DNA from: Bacillus_I endophytica_A
GTDB lineage: Bacteria; Bacillota; Bacilli; Bacillales; Bacillaceae_H
DNA: 64,000 bases
Direction of reading: 5' to 3'
Assembly (NCBI RefSeq): GCF_026790145.1
Contig: NZ_JALAMS010000035.1
Span: 31,076-95,075 of the forward strand
A program made the translations under genes and the position numbers. Shown one piece after another: positions 17,171-25,499 of the stretch (position 1 is the first letter of the stretch; each line of letters begins with the position of its first letter). The notes beneath the pieces were generated by a model, which was given only the letters and a program-made list of their open reading frames with translations, did no database searches and was not told where the DNA came from.

Positions 17171-17443
17171 ATGAAGATAGTAGAAATTCCTGGAGAACGT
17201 ATCGGAACTGAACAAGAACTTCATGATTTTTTAAAAAGCGAGTTAGATTTCCCAAGCTATTATGGAGGAAACTTAGATGCACTTTGGGACACTTTAATGG
17301 CTTATTCTTCAAAGCCTCTTACTGTCTCATGGAGAAATTATCAAGAAAGCGAGAAAGAGTTAGGGAAGAGAGCAGAAAAATTTAAAAAGCTCTTTGAAGA
17401 TATGGAGAAAGAGCTGAAGGAGTTTTCTTTTATTTTAAATTAA
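17171..17443 (+). CDS. Barstar-type ribonuclease inhibitor
   Basis: 90 residues, the same length as barstar. 'FPSYYGGNLDALWD' contains the helix that plugs the barnase active site; D36 and D40 (counting Met) correspond to the key barstar acids D35 and D39. It stays in the cytoplasm and neutralises ribonuclease that folds before export. It follows the barnase gene directly, with AGAAAGG 10 bases upstream, and shares its terminator. In B. amyloliquefaciens the two genes are, as I recall, not adjacent. Confidence 0.93.
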   Translation: MKIVEIPGERIGTEQELHDFLKSELDFPSYYGGNLDALWDTLMAYSSKPLTVSWRNYQESEKELGKRAEKFKKLFEDMEKELKEFSFILN

Positions 17444-17444
17444 G

Positions 17445-17477
17445 AAAGAGGGAGGAGCTTAATACTTCTCCCTTTTT
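17445..17477. terminator. Terminator after barstar gene
   Basis: 13-bp stem (AAAGAGGGAGGAG/CTTCTCCCTTTTT, with G-T pairs), 7-base loop, ending in Ts. Confidence 0.82.
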
Positions 17478-17524
17478 CTTAGTTTGAGTTAATAAATAGA
17501 AGGAGTGAAAAAGTTAATCATGTT

Positions 17525-18484
17525 TTATTTTTCAAGTTTCTCTTGTACATGAGGTTTGTCATAGAGTTGGGAGAAAGGTCCTGCTTGTAGTATATAACTT
17601 CCGCCATCATGACCAATCAATTCGCGTATGTTTCTAGCTGCGACAGTCAGTTTATCAAGATTGATTCCTGTTTCAACTCCCATTTCAGCTAATCCATGAG
17701 CAAGATCTTCTGTTGCGATGTTTCCGCTTGCTCCAGGAGCATATGGACATCCCCCTAAACCAATAATCGAGCTATCAAAGTGAATAATACCTTGCTGCAA
17801 GGCTGCTAAAACATTAGAAAAAGCAAGTCCACGTGTATTGTGTAAATGTATGGAAAATGTCATTTGTGGAAAGCTTTTCTTAAGTACCCCTAGCGTTGTA
17901 TAGATTTGTTTAGGATTTGCCATGCCTGTTGTATCAGCTAATGAAACTTCGTTAACTCCCATTTCAGTGTAGCGCTCTACGATGGCGGAGATTCTTTCTA
18001 AGGGAACTTTTCCTTCGTAAGGGCATCCAAAAGCTACTGAAATAGAACCTCCAATTTTAACGCCGCTTTTAGCTGCTAGTTCAATAATAGGAGCAAAGCC
18101 TAGTTGTGCCTCTTCGACAGAGCAGTTCGCATTTGATAGACTGTGAGAGTCTGTTGCAGAAAGCATAAGTTTTAGTTTTGTAATTCCTGCATCAATCGCT
18201 CTTTGTGCTCCTTTTACATTCGGTACTAAAGCACGGAATTTAATATCTGTTAAATCTTGAACGCTTTTTACAACTTGTTCGGCATCTTTTAGTTGGGGAA
18301 TTGCTTTTGGATGTACAAAAGATGTAATTTCTATTGATTGAATTCCTGTCTTCGCTAACTCTCGAACAATGTGGATTTTTCGTTCAGTTGGAATCCACGT
18401 CTCTTCAGCTTGAAACCCATCTCGTGGTGCTACTTCACAAATCACAACTTTTTCGGGTAACTTTATTTCTTCAACTCTATTCAT
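17525..18484 (-). CDS. Hydroxymethylglutaryl-CoA lyase family protein
   Basis: 319 residues, HMG-CoA lyase length. DRE-TIM barrel signatures: 'APRDGFQAE' (R21, D22), metal ligands in 'IHLHNTRG' (H213, H215) and the flexible catalytic Cys loop 'GLGGCPYAPGASGN' (C246). HMG-CoA lyase splits HMG-CoA into acetoacetate and acetyl-CoA; relatives act on citramalyl- or other 3-hydroxyacyl-CoAs. Its start overlaps the stop of the upstream CoA-transferase gene (TAATG), so they are translationally coupled. The transferase would make the CoA ester that this enzyme cleaves, which suggests use of a free hydroxy-dicarboxylate rather than leucine breakdown; this is inference. Confidence 0.87.
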   Translation of the reverse strand: MNRVEEIKLPEKVVICEVAPRDGFQAEETWIPTERKIHIVRELAKTGIQSIEITSFVHPKAIPQLKDAEQVVKSVQDLTDIKFRALVPNVKGAQRAIDAGITKLKLMLSATDSHSLSNANCSVEEAQLGFAPIIELAAKSGVKIGGSISVAFGCPYEGKVPLERISAIVERYTEMGVNEVSLADTTGMANPKQIYTTLGVLKKSFPQMTFSIHLHNTRGLAFSNVLAALQQGIIHFDSSIIGLGGCPYAPGASGNIATEDLAHGLAEMGVETGINLDKLTVAARNIRELIGHDGGSYILQAGPFSQLYDKPHVQEKLEK

Positions 18485-19692
18485 TAAATAACTCCTTTCT
18501 CTTTTAAAAGAGCTAATTCTTCAGAAGATAGACCAAGTTTTCCGCCTAAAATCTCTTCATTATGCTCACCTAGTTCAGGAGCCCGATGTCTTATAGATCC
18601 TGGCGTGTGTGAAAATTTTGGAACAACTCCTGGCACCTTAATTTTTCCTAAGCGGGGATGCTCAACTTCTACGATATTTTCTCTTTCCTTATACTGTGGA
18701 TCATTAAAGATATCTTCAATACTGTAAATGGGGCTAACAGGTACACCGAATGAGTCTAATTTTGCTTGTAGTTCCTCTTGTGTAAAAAGACGAATCCAAC
18801 TCGAGACAATTTCCTGAACTTCATGATCATGTTTTAAACGCTCTGAATTTGTGTAGTAATGAGGATGCTCTAACATATCGGTTCTTTCCATAGCTTCTGC
18901 TAGACGATTGAATGTTGAGTCTGTACTACATACAAGTACAACAAACTTTCCATCCCTTGTTTCATACGTACCTGCAGGACTCGAATGTCCAGCAAGTCCA
19001 GGACTTCTTCCTCTAACTTTTCCATTTTGATCATATTCAGCAATTAAAAACTCCATCATGCGGAAGATAGATTCATATAATCCCATTTCCACAACTTGCC
19101 CTTCAGGTTGATTTTGTACGTCTCTATGATAGATAGCGCTTACACAAGCGAACGCTGTATAAATGCCTGTCACATAATCAAGTAAAGAGTAGGAAGGGCT
19201 AACTGGCGGTCTGTCTGGATAACCTTGCAAGAAAGTATGTCCACTAAATGCTGTACCAGGAGTGCCAAATCCGGCTTTTTCTCGGTAAGGACCTGTTTGT
19301 CCATAACCAGATACACGCATCATAACGAGTTTAGGATTCACTTTTTTCAGTTCCTCATAGCCTAATCCCCATTTCTCCAATGTGCCTGGGCGGAAATTCT
19401 CTATCAAAATATCCGACTGACTTATTAATTTTTTAAAAATATCTTTGCCATCATCAGAGCGAATGTCTAAAGTGACCGATTTTTTATTACGAGCAAGTCC
19501 TGGCCATCTTAAAGGTTCTGTGCCTTTCCAGGGACCAACTGTTCTTAGTGTATCTCCTTTGTTAGGTAGCTCAATCTTTGTTACTTCCGCCCCTAAGTCC
19601 GCTAGCAAAGTAGCGCCAAAGGGAGCGGCAATCATGGTGGAAATATCTAAAATCTTCACTCCTGTTAAGGGTCCATAATTAGTTGTTAGCAT
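18484..19692 (-). CDS. CaiB/BaiF family III CoA-transferase
   Basis: 402 residues. Typical family III features: 'GVKILDISTMIAAPFGATLL', 'DLGAEVTKIE', 'NKKSVTLDIRSDDGK' and 'GQTGPYREKAGF'. These enzymes move CoA between carboxylates (formyl-, succinyl-, glutaryl- and itaconyl-type reactions). The frame is open up to 19734, but ATG 19692 has GGAGG 10 bases upstream and avoids overlap with the FadR-type gene. It is coupled to the HMG-CoA-lyase-like gene. Expression probably runs from the regulator promoter and is controlled by that regulator. Confidence 0.87.
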   Translation of the reverse strand: MLTTNYGPLTGVKILDISTMIAAPFGATLLADLGAEVTKIELPNKGDTLRTVGPWKGTEPLRWPGLARNKKSVTLDIRSDDGKDIFKKLISQSDILIENFRPGTLEKWGLGYEELKKVNPKLVMMRVSGYGQTGPYREKAGFGTPGTAFSGHTFLQGYPDRPPVSPSYSLLDYVTGIYTAFACVSAIYHRDVQNQPEGQVVEMGLYESIFRMMEFLIAEYDQNGKVRGRSPGLAGHSSPAGTYETRDGKFVVLVCSTDSTFNRLAEAMERTDMLEHPHYYTNSERLKHDHEVQEIVSSWIRLFTQEELQAKLDSFGVPVSPIYSIEDIFNDPQYKERENIVEVEHPRLGKIKVPGVVPKFSHTPGSIRHRAPELGEHNEEILGGKLGLSSEELALLKEKGVI

Positions 19693-19708
19693 AGGAAGCA
19701 TTCCTCCG

Positions 19709-20419
19709 TTATGTTGGGTAGTTTTTAAGAACATTTTCTTTAATATTTTGAAGGTGAAGACAAGTAGCTTTTATAGCTTCTTTGCCATCTCTATTTTTTA
19801 CAGCCTTCAGAATAGCTCGGTGTTCTTCTAAAGATAGAAGGTACCTTTCTTCTGAACTTAATGTTTGTTTACGAACTTGTCGGCTCATACTTAAATTTGC
19901 TTTCATCATTGAAACAAATACAAAATTTTGAGTTGCTTCAGCAATAGCGAGATGGAAGCTGCTATCAATCTCTACATTTTCATCTGGATGTTTTAATTGC
20001 TCCTCCATCTTAAGCAGAACAGCTTCCATTTTTTTTATATCTTCAGATGTTGCTCTTTGGCTTGCTAGCTCAGCTATTTTAGGCTCAATTGCTTCTCTTG
20101 CCTCTAAAAAATAGAGGACAGCCGATTTCTCAAGCATATCAATAGGATCAAGAGAGAAGAGGGAATCTGTATTTAATTCTACATGTTGAACAAACCGGCC
20201 TCCTCCAGGTTTTGAAATAATAAGTCCTTCTGCCTCTAGTACTCGACATGCTTCTCTTAATGAAGTGCGGCTGCATCCCAATGTTTGAGAAAGGACACGT
20301 TCACCTGGTAAGCGATCACCAGGTTTTAATTTTCCATCGGCTATTAATTGTCTTAGTTGTACAACAATTTTTTCATACATTCTTTCATTACGTACGCTTG
20401 AAAATAATTCATTACTCAT
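19709..20419 (-). CDS. GntR/FadR-type (FCD) transcriptional regulator 1
   Basis: 236 residues. Residues about 10-75 form the winged helix ('GDRLPGERVLSQTLGCSR', 'SLREACRVLEAEGLI'), followed by an all-helical FCD effector domain with metal/ligand residues in 'DSSFHLAIAEAT'. It is first in the regulator-transferase-lyase unit and probably represses it and the divergent genes through the paired operators at 20449-20467 and 20624-20642, releasing on a carboxylate ligand. ATG follows AAGGAGG. Confidence 0.88.
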   Translation of the reverse strand: MSNELFSSVRNERMYEKIVVQLRQLIADGKLKPGDRLPGERVLSQTLGCSRTSLREACRVLEAEGLIISKPGGGRFVQHVELNTDSLFSLDPIDMLEKSAVLYFLEAREAIEPKIAELASQRATSEDIKKMEAVLLKMEEQLKHPDENVEIDSSFHLAIAEATQNFVFVSMMKANLSMSRQVRKQTLSSEERYLLSLEEHRAILKAVKNRDGKEAIKATCLHLQNIKENVLKNYPT

Positions 20420-20448
20420 GAGTAAACCTCCTTGATTGGATTATAAAC

Positions 20449-20467
20449 CGGGCCACTGGTTAGTCCA
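20449..20467. promoter_or_regulatory. FCD-type operator, copy 1
   Basis: CGGGCCACTGGTTAGTCCA. The core ACTGG-N5-CCAaT is an imperfect palindrome. Copy 2 at 20624-20642 repeats 18 of 19 bases in the opposite orientation. It lies 30 bases before the start of regulator 1. Confidence 0.65.
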
Positions 20468-20623
20468 ATTAATTCAGATTATATTCAGAAAATTTAAAAC
20501 TGTCAACACAATTATGTTTTAAGATATATTAAATTTATCTTCCATGTTTCAAAGATGTTTTTAAAAAATAAAATACCCTTTGCATCTTATTAAATTTTCT
20601 GATAATATCAAAAGTAATCAAAC

Positions 20624-20642
20624 TGGACTAACCAGTAGCCCG
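20624..20642. promoter_or_regulatory. FCD-type operator, copy 2
   Basis: TGGACTAACCAGTAGCCCG, the reverse complement of copy 1 apart from one base. The core ACTGG-ACTAA-CCAGT is a perfect 5-5 palindrome. Two copies 175 bases apart would permit DNA looping. Confidence 0.65.
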
Positions 20643-20703
20643 TTTTAAAGTTTGATAAATGGTCGAACAGTGGAAAATAGTCTAGTCTTGTTCTCTGATT
20701 CGC

Positions 20704-20717
20704 TTGTATACTAGTAT
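20704..20717. promoter_or_regulatory. FCD-type operator of regulator 2, copy 1
   Basis: TTGTATACTAGTAT contains the perfect palindrome ATACTAGTAT and a TATACT -10-like hexamer. It lies 37 bases before regulator 2, in a position to autorepress. The same 14 bases recur at 21550. Confidence 0.65.
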
Positions 20718-20753
20718 TTAATTAAGCATATTGGATATTTGGGGTGATAAAAG

Positions 20754-21458
20754 ATGACGTTATTTAAGATTTCTCATCAACGAAAAACGCTAGGAGACAG
20801 CATATATGCTCATCTTCGCAACGAAATTATTTCGCTTCGGTTGAAGCCAGGTGAAATGATCTATGAAAATGAAGTAGCTTCTGATTTCGGAGTTAGCCGT
20901 ACTCCAGTGAGGGAAGCCTTCCGATTACTTGTTAATGAAGAGTTTATTGAAATCTTGCCTCAAAAAGGGGCACGTATTTCTTATATTTCAACCAAAAAAG
21001 TAAAAGAGGCATGGTTTGTAAGAGAGAGTCTTGAGATAAGTGCTTTTAAGAAAGTGGCAATAGATTGGAATAATGAAGAAGATCGATTTCAGAAAATGTA
21101 TAAGAGTATTGTAGAAAATTTAGAAGAACAAAGACAAGCATCACGTAAACAAGATTACGTTGAATTTTTCCGATTGGACGAAGTTTATCATAAGATTGTA
21201 ATGGATGAAGTAGACAATGCAACACTTCTTTCTTTCATAAACCAACTTCGTGGACATGTAAATAGATTAAGATATCTAGAATTCTATGATCGAAAGGATA
21301 CTAACAGGATTACGGACGATCATCAAGCGATATTTGATGCTCTCATAAATAAAGATCCTGCTAAAGTAGAAGACCTCTTAACTAAACATCTTAGACAATC
21401 TCCTAATTATTTGCAAAAAGTGATTGATAAATATCCTGATTATTTTCAACTAGACTAA
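20754..21458 (+). CDS. GntR family (FCD) transcriptional regulator 2
   Basis: 234 residues: winged helix at about residues 12-75 ('GEMIYENEVASDFGVSRTPV', 'REAFRLLVNEEFIEILPQKG') and an FCD effector domain. It differs clearly from regulator 1 across the divergent region. The palindrome GTATACTAGTAT occurs before this gene and again before the aldehyde dehydrogenase operon, so this protein is the likely repressor of both. GGGGTGAT upstream serves as the ribosome site. A stem-loop without a T-run follows. Confidence 0.87.
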   Translation: MTLFKISHQRKTLGDSIYAHLRNEIISLRLKPGEMIYENEVASDFGVSRTPVREAFRLLVNEEFIEILPQKGARISYISTKKVKEAWFVRESLEISAFKKVAIDWNNEEDRFQKMYKSIVENLEEQRQASRKQDYVEFFRLDEVYHKIVMDEVDNATLLSFINQLRGHVNRLRYLEFYDRKDTNRITDDHQAIFDALINKDPAKVEDLLTKHLRQSPNYLQKVIDKYPDYFQLD

Positions 21459-21462
21459 AAGA

Positions 21463-21503
21463 TGCTTAAATCCATAACATGCCGAAAATTATGGATTTAA
21501 GCA
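21463..21503. repeat. 15-bp perfect inverted repeat after regulator 2
   Basis: TGCTTAAATCCATAA and its exact complement flank an 11-base loop. No T-run follows, so it is not a standard terminator; it may stabilise the 3' end of the transcript or be a recognition site. Confidence 0.7.
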
Positions 21504-21549
21504 CGCTCTTCAATCCCCAAATTTAATAAAATAAGTATGCTTAATCATC

Positions 21550-21564
21550 TTGTATACTAGTATA
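21550..21564. promoter_or_regulatory. FCD-type operator of regulator 2, copy 2
   Basis: TTGTATACTAGTATA repeats the operator found before regulator 2, here ahead of the aldehyde dehydrogenase operon. Confidence 0.65.
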
Positions 21565-21573
21565 AAGTTAAAA

Positions 21574-21587
21574 TGTAAGCGTTTAAT
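21574..21587 (+). promoter_or_regulatory. cre (CcpA) site of aldehyde dehydrogenase operon
   Basis: TGTAAGCGTTTAAT matches TGWAARCGYTWWCW at 13 of 14 positions, 10 bases after the operator. This indicates carbon catabolite repression. Confidence 0.65.
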
Positions 21588-21844
21588 AATAGACTTTTAA
21601 TAAAAAGTACTTTGAAGGAGGTGAGGACAAACATACTTAATATGAGGTTTGCCTTGCGAAAGATTGGTTATTTTATGAAGCAGTCTGCGCACTAAGAGAT
21701 ACTGTTGAAAGCGATAGTAGCATAGAAAATGTTTAGTTCCTTTTATAATCATGATAAAAGAGCCAAAAACAAATAGGCTACAACGAAATAAAGGCAGTAT
21801 TAAAGAATGAAAAGAAAAAATATTCAGAAAGATGGGTGGTTTAT

Positions 21845-23293
21845 ATGTTAAAAACAAACTTTAGAAAATCTCAGCCTTATATTCAGGGAGAGTGGATTTC
21901 AGTAGAACGTGAAACGGTTACTATTACAAGTCCATACACAAATGAGGTAATAGGAGAGCAACTATTAGCAACTGAAGAAGACGTGGAAAAAGCATTAGTC
22001 TCTGTTTATGAAGCGAAAAAAGAGATAGCAGCTATCCCTTCTCATAAGAGAGCTAAAATTTTGAAGAGAGTAGCTTATTTATTAGAGGAAAGAAAAGAGG
22101 AGTTCGCCAAACTTATCTCTCTTGAGTTAGGAAAGCCTCTAAAAAATACATTAGATGAAGTGAGTCGTTCTATTGAAACATTTGAATTATCAGGTGAGGA
22201 AGCTAAAAGGTTAATGGGAGAAACGTTGCCAGGTGATGCTTCTGAACGAGGAACAAAAGCTATTGCTTCTACTTTTCGAGTGCCTGTAGGAGTTGTAGCA
22301 GCAATCACTCCATTTAATGCTCCTTTAAATCTTGTTTGTCATAAAATTGGACCAGCCTTTGCTGCAGGAAATACCGTCATTTTAAAGCCTTCTTCTCAAA
22401 CAACTTTAGTTGCTACAGAACTTATTAAGTTGCTACTTGAAGCAGGTTTTCCAAAAAATGCGATTAGTATGGTGCTTGGCAGAAGAGAAGTTGTTCAACA
22501 AATTGTAAAAGATGACCGTGTGAATGTTATCTCCTTTACAGGCGGAACAGTAGCAAGCAGAAACATATGTAAACTAGCTGGAATGAAAAAAGTTTTACTT
22601 GAGCTTGGTGGAAATGCGGCTACTATTATTCACGATGATTCAGATATTACACGAGCAGCTAAAATGTGCGCTAAAACTGGTTTTAGTAACTCTGGGCAAA
22701 GTTGTATTTCTGTTCAACGAATTTATGTTCATCAATCAATCGTAGACAAGTTTACAAATCTGTTAAAAGAAGAAGTACTCAAGCTTAAGATAGGTGACCC
22801 GCTCTTACCTGATACAGATGTTGGATGTGTTGTTGATCAAAATGCAGCTATGCGTGTGAAAGAGTGGATTGAAGAAGCAGTCGAATTAGGAGCAAAAGTC
22901 ATTTGTGGAGGAAATCGCTCTGGAGCAACGGTAGAGCCTACTATACTACTAAATCCTCCTAAAAAAAGTAAGGTTATTTGTGAAGAAGTGTTTGGTCCAA
23001 TTGTTAGTATTATTCCATACGAAACAATTGAAGAAGCAATTGAAGAAGCAAACGATTCTTCATTTGGTCTACAAGCGGGAATTTTTACAAATCAAATTGA
23101 TTTAGCTTACAAAGTAGCAAACAAGCTAGACATGGGGGGAGTTGTTATTAACGGCACATCAAATTTCAGACTTGATCATTGGCCATATGGGGGAGTCAAG
23201 GACAGTGGAATTGGACGTGAAGGTCCTCGATATGCAATAGAGGATATGACAGAAACAAAAATGATCGTGTTGCAGCTTTTTGATAATGATTAA
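21845..23293 (+). CDS. NAD(P)-dependent aldehyde dehydrogenase
   Basis: 482 residues, standard ALDH length. The catalytic Cys lies in 'GFSNSGQSCISVQR' (C287) and the general base Glu in 'LLELGGNAATI' (E253); the Rossmann segment 'AAITPFNAPLNLVCHKIGPA' and 'KPSSQTT' are present. It oxidises an aldehyde to its acid, or to an acyl-CoA if it is a lactaldehyde- or semialdehyde-type enzyme; the substrate is unknown. ATG 21845 follows GGGTGG; an in-frame GTG at 21836 lacks a site. It is first in an operon with a ThDP enzyme (gap 54 bases), whose aldehyde product it could take. Confidence 0.88.
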   Translation: MLKTNFRKSQPYIQGEWISVERETVTITSPYTNEVIGEQLLATEEDVEKALVSVYEAKKEIAAIPSHKRAKILKRVAYLLEERKEEFAKLISLELGKPLKNTLDEVSRSIETFELSGEEAKRLMGETLPGDASERGTKAIASTFRVPVGVVAAITPFNAPLNLVCHKIGPAFAAGNTVILKPSSQTTLVATELIKLLLEAGFPKNAISMVLGRREVVQQIVKDDRVNVISFTGGTVASRNICKLAGMKKVLLELGGNAATIIHDDSDITRAAKMCAKTGFSNSGQSCISVQRIYVHQSIVDKFTNLLKEEVLKLKIGDPLLPDTDVGCVVDQNAAMRVKEWIEEAVELGAKVICGGNRSGATVEPTILLNPPKKSKVICEEVFGPIVSIIPYETIEEAIEEANDSSFGLQAGIFTNQIDLAYKVANKLDMGGVVINGTSNFRLDHWPYGGVKDSGIGREGPRYAIEDMTETKMIVLQLFDND

Positions 23294-23347
23294 AAACGGA
23301 TGAGCAATTAGCTTATGCTTAATTATCCCTAAAAAAGGAGTAGACAT

Positions 23348-25105
23348 ATGAAAAAATTAATTTCTCACCAGCTAGTAGAGTATCTTGAGAACCGTGGCAT
23401 AGAGCATATTTTTGGACTTTGCGGACATACGAATATTGCCGTTTTAACAGCTTTGGAAGAAAGTAATATTAAATTTATTAACGTTAGACATGAGCAAATT
23501 TCAGCACATGCAGCAGATGGATATGCTCGAGTTACAAGAAAAGCTTCTGTTGTTTTGAGTCACTTAGGTCCAGGATTGACAAATGCAGCTACAGGAGTTG
23601 CAAATGCTGCCCTTGATTCAGTTCCAATGGTTGTTATTGCTGGAGACGTTCCAACTCATTATTATGGAAAGCATCCACATCAAGAAGTGAACTTACATGC
23701 GGATGCTTCCCAATATGAAATTTATCGTCCATTTGTAAAAAGAGCGTGGAGAGTAGACAGCCCCGAATTATTTCCGGAAATTATTGAAAAGGCTTTCGCT
23801 ATAGCTGAAAATGGAAACCCTGGTCCTGTCCTTGTATCTGTTCCAATGGATATTTTTTCTAAGGAAATAGATGTTTCGTTATTCCAGCGCTTAAAACACA
23901 ATACGAAAAACTTTCAGAAACCTTCTATTGATGACATAACGGCTAAAAAAATTATTGAAACGCTTATTAAAGCTAAAAATCCGCTTCTTTACGTAGGAGG
24001 TGGAATTATGTTAGCACATGCAGCAGAAGAATTGAAAGAACTTGTTGATCATTTAAGTATTCCAGTAGCTCATTCTTTAATGGGGAAATCTGCTTTACCT
24101 GATGACCATGCTTTAACATTAGGAATGACGGGTTTTTGGGGTACAGAGTTTATCAATAATAAATGTAAAGAGGCTGATTACATTTTAGCCCTTGGAACAC
24201 GTTTTGCAGAAGCTGATTCTAGCTCTTGGGAATCAGAATATACGTTTAATTTCCCACCAACAAAACTCATTCAAATTGACATCGATCCAACAGAGATTGG
24301 TCGAAACTATCCTGTTGAAATGGGTGTTGTTGCTGATCTAAAACAAGCTTTAACAGTGTTAAATAGGGTGGCAAAAGAACTTGTACCACAAGGGATAACT
24401 AATAAAGAATTAGAGAAAGAAATCTCAGAATATCGCAAAGAGTTTAAAGAGAACAATATGAAATTTATTCAAGATGATGTCTTTCCAATGCAGCCTCAAC
24501 GAATTTTAGAAGAAGTACGTCAAGTACTTCCAAGAGATGCTTACATTACAACAGACGTAGGTTGGAATAAGAATGGGGTTGGCCAACAGTTTCCAATCTA
24601 TGAACCTGGCAGTATTTTAACACCTGGAGGATTTGCAACAATGGGGTTTGGAGCTCCTGCTGCTCTCGGTGCTAAAATTGCTTTACAAGATAAAGTTGTT
24701 GTTTCCCTTGTAGGTGATGGGGGATTTGGCCAAAATCCAGCCGTACTTGCTACAGCAGCTGAAGAAAATATTCCGGTTATATGGATTATTATGAATAACT
24801 ATGCGTTTGGTACAATTGCTGGTTTGCAAAAGGCACACTTCGGTACAACGCTCGGTACAGTATTTAAAAAAGATGGTGAAGCCTATTCACCAGATTATGC
24901 AGCGATTGCTAAAGCTTATGGAGTAGAAGGAGTGAAAATTCAATCTGCAGAAGAATTTAAGCCAACTCTAGAAAGAGCAATTGCAGCCAATAAACCATTT
25001 GTTATTGATGTAGCTATGTTAAACAATCCAGTTCCGACAGCAGGACATTGGAATATTATGGATATATATTCGCCGAATAAAACCATTCATCATGTCTCGG
25101 TCTAA
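23348..25105 (+). CDS. Thiamin diphosphate enzyme, acetolactate-synthase-like
   Basis: 585 residues with the three domains of the ALS/decarboxylase family. The catalytic Glu is E49 in 'NVRHEQISAHAADGYA'; the central domain begins 'NPLLYVGGGIM'; the ThDP motif runs from 'LVGDGGFGQNPA' to 'MNNYAFGTI'. Members decarboxylate or ligate 2-oxo acids (acetolactate synthase, benzoylformate or other 2-oxoacid decarboxylases, glyoxylate carboligase). Presence of E49 argues against glyoxylate carboligase, which lacks it. No small ALS regulatory subunit or ilv gene is near, so a catabolic role is more likely. AAAGGAG precedes the ATG. Confidence 0.87.
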   Translation: MKKLISHQLVEYLENRGIEHIFGLCGHTNIAVLTALEESNIKFINVRHEQISAHAADGYARVTRKASVVLSHLGPGLTNAATGVANAALDSVPMVVIAGDVPTHYYGKHPHQEVNLHADASQYEIYRPFVKRAWRVDSPELFPEIIEKAFAIAENGNPGPVLVSVPMDIFSKEIDVSLFQRLKHNTKNFQKPSIDDITAKKIIETLIKAKNPLLYVGGGIMLAHAAEELKELVDHLSIPVAHSLMGKSALPDDHALTLGMTGFWGTEFINNKCKEADYILALGTRFAEADSSSWESEYTFNFPPTKLIQIDIDPTEIGRNYPVEMGVVADLKQALTVLNRVAKELVPQGITNKELEKEISEYRKEFKENNMKFIQDDVFPMQPQRILEEVRQVLPRDAYITTDVGWNKNGVGQQFPIYEPGSILTPGGFATMGFGAPAALGAKIALQDKVVVSLVGDGGFGQNPAVLATAAEENIPVIWIIMNNYAFGTIAGLQKAHFGTTLGTVFKKDGEAYSPDYAAIAKAYGVEGVKIQSAEEFKPTLERAIAANKPFVIDVAMLNNPVPTAGHWNIMDIYSPNKTIHHVSV

Positions 25106-25496
25106 AAAGCAGTGTTGAGGAGGGAACAAAGAAAAGGAAAAAACAATTTTCTTTAGCTTATCTTACTGTATTAGAGTGTTCACTGCCCTAAATGTGATAC
25201 AGAATGTTTCCAAATAAATAATAGATGTTGAAAGGAAGAAATCACATATAGAGTAGAGGAAATCTTTTATATGAAACAATCTGTTTTGCTCTAGAAAGTA
25301 AGGTAGACTCATTTCTTTCTTACTTTCTAGTATCTTTGATTTAAAGGGGTTATGATTAGAAGTCTCGTTCTTATAAGAAAGGGAGATTAGGGTGTGAAGA
25401 AGACATAAAGATAAAGAAATTAAAACGGCATGTATCATTCACTAATTTGCGCTAACATACCTTCTTTTCTTAACAGACTTATTTAAAGGAGGAATA
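25106..25496. other. Spacer between ThDP enzyme and MFS genes
   Basis: 391 bases, unusually long for an operon. It holds a 12-bp inverted repeat at 25291-25330 and no supported ORF or clear promoter. The MFS gene may have its own promoter here. Confidence 0.6.
25291..25330. repeat. 12-bp inverted repeat with 16-base loop
   Basis: CTAGAAAGTAAG and CTTACTTTCTAG are perfect complements; the following sequence is not a T-run. It may be an mRNA hairpin between the ThDP and MFS genes. Confidence 0.6.
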
Positions 25497-25499
25497 TTG

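Larger units (their letters stand above)
20420..20753. other. Divergent control region of the catabolic island
   Basis: 334 bases between two divergent FCD regulator genes. It contains an inverted pair of near-identical 19-base operator copies and, nearer regulator 2, the TTGTATACTAGTAT operator. No ORF. Confidence 0.7.
21459..21844. other. Control region of the aldehyde dehydrogenase operon
   Basis: 386 bases holding the stem-loop at 21463, the second TTGTATACTAGTAT operator at 21550 and a cre site at 21574. The stretch 21610-21840 has an AAGGAGGTGAG motif at 21614 but no ORF longer than 24 codons after it; it is a long leader or decayed sequence. Confidence 0.6.

Noticed and set aside
19693..19734. 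Longer CoA-transferase start at 19734
   Set aside because: It would overlap the FadR-type gene and lacks a ribosome site; ATG 19692 has GGAGG at 10 bases.
21597..21857. Minus-strand reading frame of 86 codons
   Set aside because: No ribosome site, low-complexity hydrophobic product, and it covers the operon control region; a chance frame.
23348..25105. ThDP enzyme as glyoxylate carboligase or oxalyl-CoA decarboxylase
   Set aside because: It keeps the catalytic Glu that glyoxylate carboligase lacks, and does not follow the oxalyl-CoA decarboxylase sequence, despite the CoA-transferase nearby.
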